A DNA stretch of 64,000 nt from Trametopsis cervina. Taxonomy: Eukaryota; Basidiomycota; Agaricomycetes; Polyporales; Irpicaceae. The number at the start of each line of letters is the position of its first letter. Within the stretch, counting starts at the first letter, position 1. A program made the position numbers and the translations under genes. The stretch lies in NCBI GenBank assembly GCA_022385755.1, contig MU278355.1:996974-1060973 (forward strand), given 5' to 3'. Positions 59,295-64,000 of the stretch are shown piece after piece. The notes beneath the pieces are model-generated. The model was not told the DNA's origin and searched no databases. It saw nothing but the letters and a program-made list of their open reading frames with translations.

Positions 59295-60399
59295 GGTGGT
59301 GCGTTGAAGAGTTGAGGGCGGCGCAGCGTTGTAGTAGGATAAATGGATGGAAGGAATGTTTGGGGTCCGAGGAAAAGCAAATCAAACAGGCAGATGGCCG
59401 CAGACAAGGGTCACGGAGCACAGGCCCTTTGATAGACGTGACTTTGGAAATGCTACAGTAGGAACACTGCGGCCTGCGACGGAGATGCTACAGCCCTGCG
59501 TGCATGCGTGCTCAATGTAGAGGTTGCATGCATGATGAGTTCCTGGCAAGTCAAGGTTGCGGCGACTTCAGAGGCGAGATCATGGGGTGAGTGCAATCGG
59601 AACCTTGGCAGAACGAGCGCCATGCATGCGATCCATGGTCCGGTTGATTCTAGTTTCGTGTTTTCCTGGGAGTGATTTGCTGGACGATGGTCAGCACAAG
59701 ATGGTAAACAAGGAGATGCAATTGTAGGTGGCTAAGTACTGCATACCCATCCAAGTCTGAGCGACCTCATAACATGCAAGGCCATGTTGCAATAACACGT
59801 TGAGTCCGATAGTGTCGGTGAAACGACAAACCGAGATGCCAGCGACGCCACATCGTGATGCCCGCTGCTACAAGAGAGCGTGCTAATTGATGTACGCCCG
59901 TTCATAGATCACATATCGATCACGTAGAGTTATAAGTTCAGGCAGCTGCTGTAACCCAGGGTGTATGAACTTTGAGCTTAGGTAACCGCGGTAGATAAGT
60001 AGAGCGTTATTGAAGGGCGAATCGAATGGGCGCGATGAGGACGACGGTGAACGGGCGCGAACGCCACGAGAAGTGCGCTTCCTTATTTGGAAATCGTCCA
60101 ACTTGAATGTCTGAACCGCGACCTTGGTCAGTTTTCGGTTTTTTGTTCATCGTCGCCATAAAACCTTCTATCTTTCTGATATATCATAAGCATAGGACTG
60201 CATCTCAACAAGCAAGCCGAGATAACTCTCAGTTCCGACTTTTTTTTTCACTCCGGAAAAGCCCATGTACTACGTCTGGCCCAGTTTCGTGACTGCCTGA
60301 TGATCTACAGCATACCAATCCCCGATCCTTTAAAGATTCTGAAAGCATAAGATTATTCACACCGCGTGAGCGCAAGGATAGAAAGGACGGATTAAATAC
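59295..60399. other. Spacer between hydrolase gene and its pseudogene
   Basis: No coding sequence is supported. Short minus-strand frames (for example 59883-60101) have no domain. Confidence 0.4.
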
Positions 60400-61203
60400 T
60401 CTCGCACATAGTCGCGCAGAGATCTCCGGGACCGCGAGTTGACCAAAAATGCGTGAGATGATCTGCGTCACCTCATTCATTTTCTGTTGTACAGCCTGGA
60501 GCACGCTCAGTACGGCACTCGCAGAACAGATTGGAACTGGAGTACCCCCACAATATTGTCCCACGTCTGCAATGCACGTCATCGACGCCCACACCCGTCC
60601 TTTCTTTGTGTCTACCGCTGTCTTTCTGACAATCGTCGGTCGACCACACACGATCAGGCTATGAGGGTATTCAATACACAGGAGGACTTGCATCAGATCA
60701 GACTCAGTCCTGAGTACCACGTGAATTGGCATGCGTCCTCGGATGGCGGTCGCCGTCGCGAGCCCGTCTCAGGTGATTTCGACGTTAGGGAAGAACGCGT
60801 CAGCCTCTTCGATAGCAGGTGTCTTGCGGTGTACTACAACCTTGCTGCTCACGTCAATCACCTCGTGCAGCGCATGGTCCTGCATCACGACGCCAGTACC
60901 AGAGATGATGGATGAAAAGTGTCAGCGAATCATAAAGCCTTGCGAAATGAAGGAGAGGCGTACGAAGTAGACTTGCGCAGACCGCGGATCCCAGCAGTCA
61001 TACGGGTACTGGCCAAGCAGACTCTTTAGCACGTCCTCCCTACTTCCCACCAGTCCCGCCGCATCTTGGCCCGTCTGGCATTAGTTCGGCGGCCGGCTCG
61101 ATGGTAGTCCTGCCATAACTCAGGCTCCACCAGCGGGGCGAAGTCAATCAAAATAATGTCACAGTAAGGCATGACCCCGTTGAAATACTCGGTCGGTAGG
61201 GAG
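60400..61203 (-). pseudogene. Truncated copy of the neighbouring alpha/beta hydrolase
   Basis: It matches exons 4 to 7 of the intact hydrolase (from PTEYFNGVMPYCDIILID to QIISRIFGQLAVPE). The first three exons, including the nucleophile elbow, are missing. The conserved Trp of EITWDGL is a TGA stop at 60771-60769. There is a frameshift near 61035-61060 just before VLKSLLGQYPYDCWDPR, and the original stop codon is lost. It is therefore a non-functional partial duplicate. Confidence 0.85.
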
Positions 61204-61668
61204 CTGAGGGCGGAAGGCGCGAGGTGTAAGCAGTTGAACAACGAGGACTGGGACAGCCACAAAGTACGCTCTTCCAGATTCGGAAGTTGTCGCACTGGAA
61301 CGTTTGAATCACGATCTTGGATGCACTCAGTTTCAGTTCTTTGCGTTGTCATTACACTGATAGATAGTGAGATTCAGATAAGGAGTACGGAAGTGAAGAA
61401 GCTGCACCAGACTCACATCGACATGAACAGAGATTTGTATGCATCATCATTGAAGAAACGTTTCTCACCAAGTTATTACAAAAACACTGTGTGTATAATA
61501 CTAACGTAGTGAAGAAGGTAACGTGCAGTATCCTTCTCCTAATGTCAAATTCACACGCAGATCCCTCCGTCAATATTGTACAACCTCTAACGAGCTTCGC
61601 AGTATTCCGTGCAGGTGTAACCTCGGGTTTCCCTGAGCCAGCGCATACGCTATGACGTTTGCAGATTA
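61204..61668. other. Spacer, nothing recognised
   Basis: Similarity to the hydrolase ends at the exon 4 acceptor. The remaining sequence holds no supported gene. Confidence 0.45.
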
Positions 61669-63234
61669 TCATTTCGCACTCTTGCCTTGCTTCGCCTCTT
61701 CGAAGAAAGCGTGAATGTCGGATTCGGTGACTTCGCGGCCTTGTTCTGCGATCGGACGAAGATGCTTCAATAGTTGGTCGCTAATGTGAGAATCGTAAGC
61801 GCATGTTCAGTAAAGTCGAGCTGAAAGAGTATGCCCAAAAGCCACAGGGCATTCACTGACCGCATCTCGTTGAAGGCATGTATGCCGTTTATGGCGCGCT
61901 CGCGGGGGATGCTTTGCAATGCACGAAGTCCAAGCTCTTCCAAAGACAGCGCTGGTTTAAAGTATGAGAACGCATCAAAAAGGAGTTTAGGGGGAGGTTC
62001 AGACGCGTACCTGAGTCTGGATCTTCAGGCGGTTCGTAGGTCTCTTCCTCCTCTATGAGATATGGATGGGCCTCAAGAGAAGAACTACACTATTAGGCAA
62101 ATTCATGATTAGAAACGTTTACGACGCATTGCAAAACGAAGGCTCACATCACTACACCTACACCACCGTTCTCGGAAACCTTCAGTTAAGAATACATCTC
62201 CAGCTCCTTCTAATGTATCTGCTCGCACACCGCTGTGACTATCAGTAGAGAGAATGACTTGTGTTGCGGGGCTGGGAGGCGGGGCCAAACATCGTGGGCT
62301 TGAGCCTGCTCCGCTAGCCTCTTGTCCGGTACCCGTTTCCGTCAAGTCTGCGGAAGGGGAAAGTCGATGGCGTTTCGTGCTTGGGCCGTCCTCTACGGAA
62401 GGTGATCTTGCGCGTTTTACACCCGTTGACACGCTCAGCTCAGATATTGAGTCGACGTCTACGTGCGTTAGCTCGTCCTCAGGCTTCCCTATGACTTTCC
62501 AAGGCTGTTCAGATGCGTCGCGAACGACCATAAGCGCGCCGCTCGTTCCTGCGTAGCGTCGAACAATGTCTATCTTCCGAACGCAGTCTGCGCATACGAG
62601 GGAGTCATATTCATCCGCAGTGATTAGAGGCGGAGGTAAACCAGAGGAAGAAGCTTCGGAGTGCGCGTCGTCTTCGCCATTGGCCTCTGGCTGTTCTGAA
62701 GTTGGGGGTTCCGGGGTGGGTTCACGTGAAGATGGACGTTCACGAAGGTTAAGGCATGATTCATGGTACCAATCCTAAATATCGCGTGAGTTAAGAACAC
62801 AAATCCGGTCTCGATTGAAAGTGTACCTCACATGCCAGACACTGAATCATAGTCTCCCTCTCCTGTTGCGGGTCATAGTCACGACCGCAGCGACAGAATT
62901 TGCCCTCGAAATTTTTGCCATAGTGATTGCTTGTGTTCGGGCCCTCAAGATGATGGTGCAGCGTGCAGCTGTGCGCAAGAGAAGTCGTAGGGCAGTCGCA
63001 CCTAAAGTTGCGCTTTGGAAAGAGTTCAAGCTGTTCATGTTCGGTGTGGCAAGCTATTGAGCAAGCCGAGCAAACACCTCTCTTGTCCTTGCAAGTAAGA
63101 CATAGATAGACCGCTTGACGAATGCTGCCTAGCGGATATGTGCATTGGGAGAACGCATGCGGAAGTGCCTCGGAAGCTTCTTGAACGAGCGAGGATTGCG
63201 ACGCCAATATTGAAGATAAAGTCACGGAGTCCAT
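61669..63234 (-). CDS. UBR7: UBR7 / Mlo2-type protein (UBR box plus PHD finger)
   Basis: Five exons: 63234-62827, 62774-62148, 62089-62011, 61951-61861 and 61780-61669 (1317 nt, 438 residues). The N-terminal UBR-type zinc finger (about 28-100) contains CTYPLGSIRQAVYLCLTC, GVCSACSIACHTEHEQLEL and NFRCDCPT. Next is a PHD-like finger, FCRCGRDYD ... MIQCLACEDWYHESCL. The middle is Ser/Pro-rich and disordered. Then FRERWCRCSDCSSSLEAHPYLIEEEETYEPPEDPDS and the helical end LKHLRPIAEQGREVTESDI are conserved in UBR7 and fission-yeast Mlo2. UBR7 is a predicted E3 ubiquitin ligase linked to histones in animals; its fungal targets are little known. It is divergent from the oxoprolinase-type gene. Confidence 0.92.
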
Positions 63235-63667
63235 TGCTTTGAGCGCAATACAGGCAGTAGCAAAGCCAGTACCTTCGCGCGGCAAACGTTAGGCGTAGTG
63301 GATTGCTAGCTGTGGCTTCAGTGTCCGTCGAAGGCTCGCATTACGCGGTCGGTTATTGGCACGGAGACCTCCGGGCCGATGGACCGTCAGGTCCGCCACC
63401 AATGATGCTCGCGTTAACGATTGCGGTATCACCTTGTGGCTTACTCTCATCAGCCTCTATAGGCTGCATTGTGCTGCGTTTCGCCCTCAAGGAAATCAGT
63501 ACTGTCAGGTATATAATTTAAAAGGGAATTCTATGATGCGGAGACTGATTGCTTTCCCTGAACTTATCCCCCAGGACGTAACAGAGTCATAGCGATCATC
63601 GAGGTAAGATCATAGTGTATTTCTCGCGCACTGAGATATTTACCTGAATCCGTTTCACGCAAGCAGC
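63235..63667. promoter_or_regulatory. Divergent region, UBR7 / oxoprolinase-type gene
   Basis: 433 bp separate the two start codons. No TATA box is assigned. Earlier coding exons of the right-hand gene would have to lie here if it were longer at the 5' end; none was seen. Confidence 0.4.
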
Positions 63668-64000
63668 ATGGCGAGCTCTCAGAGCGCAAGTGGTTCGGGG
63701 CCTGATCCCATCCTTCTTACCCTGTTCGCGAACCGCTTCATGAGCGTCGCAGAGGCTATGGGACGCTCTCTGCAGCAGACAGCTATTAGCACTAATATCA
63801 AAGAACGACTAGACTTTTCGTGTGCTTTATTCGCTCCGGACGGTGACTTGGTTGCCAATGCGCCATTTATCCCTATCCACCTTGGTTCAATGAGCTTGTG
63901 AGTGGCGCTGATGTCGCTTGCACTGGCATTAGCTCATCGAGCTCTGCATCATGTCAAAGTGCTGTGAAGTACCAAATGAAACTCCATAAGGACGATCTCA
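63668..64000 (+). CDS. Hydantoinase B / 5-oxoprolinase domain protein (cut by right edge)
   Basis: Exon 1 is 63668-63897 and exon 2 begins at 63960 and runs off the window. It encodes the start of the hydantoinase B / oxoprolinase C-terminal domain: [38 protein letters not shown] and [20 protein letters not shown], then [14 protein letters not shown] after the intron. Full 5-oxoprolinases (ATP-dependent opening of 5-oxoproline to glutamate in glutathione turnover) carry this domain after an N-terminal hydantoinase A half. Here the frame starts with ATG directly at the B domain and the neighbour upstream is another gene. So it is either a stand-alone HyuB-type protein or its first half has been lost. 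Confidence 0.85.

Overview
The window looks like a chromosomal segment of a mushroom-forming basidiomycete (Agaricomycetes). Genes are dense, sit on both strands and are cut by many short introns (about 45-75 nt) with GTRNGT-type donors. The content fits that group: two class I hydrophobins, a CPL1-domain secreted protein, LamG-domain paralogs, and single-copy eukaryotic housekeeping genes. All exon models come from reading splice sites and conserved protein motifs by eye. No RNA or database evidence was available.

0-20.5 kb: a coiled-coil protein (cut by the left edge), a mitochondrial carrier with 14 exons, RNA exonuclease 4, an MFS transporter, a long low-complexity single-pass membrane protein, a glyoxalase-like protein, a four-TM membrane protein, a second MFS transporter with the same intron positions as the first, and a membrane protein whose reading frame splices into a zinc-finger exon. 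20.5-24.3 kb has exon-like pieces but no gene I can assemble.

24.3-37.1 kb is a compact housekeeping block: hydrophobin 1, a GFA/CENP-V-type protein, tRNA-Val, Sec61 beta, a VAMP7-type R-SNARE, a DEDDy 3'-5' exonuclease, ATG12, ribosomal protein L24, a lactonase-type beta-propeller and Mo25. Several pairs are divergent and share short promoters (carrier/REX4, Sec61 beta/SNARE, ATG12/RPL24, UBR7/oxoprolinase).

37.8-49.1 kb holds a tandem pair of LamG-domain genes (possibly MACPF-like at the N-terminus), hydrophobin 2 with a very long N-terminal extension, and a flavohemoglobin. 49.1-52.6 kb is gene-poor and carries a diverged tandem repeat array. Then come a CPL1-like secreted protein, 3.7 kb without a clear gene, an intron-containing tRNA-Asp, an alpha/beta hydrolase with a broken 3' copy of itself nearby, a UBR7/Mlo2-type ligase, and the start of an oxoprolinase-type gene running off the right edge.

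No transposon, virus, CRISPR array or rRNA was recognised. The least ordinary items are the microexon-rich carrier, the LamG paralog whose 2-nt insertion can be absorbed by a downstream splice acceptor, the membrane/zinc-finger fusion model, the long-tailed hydrophobin, and the 50.2-52.0 kb repeat array.
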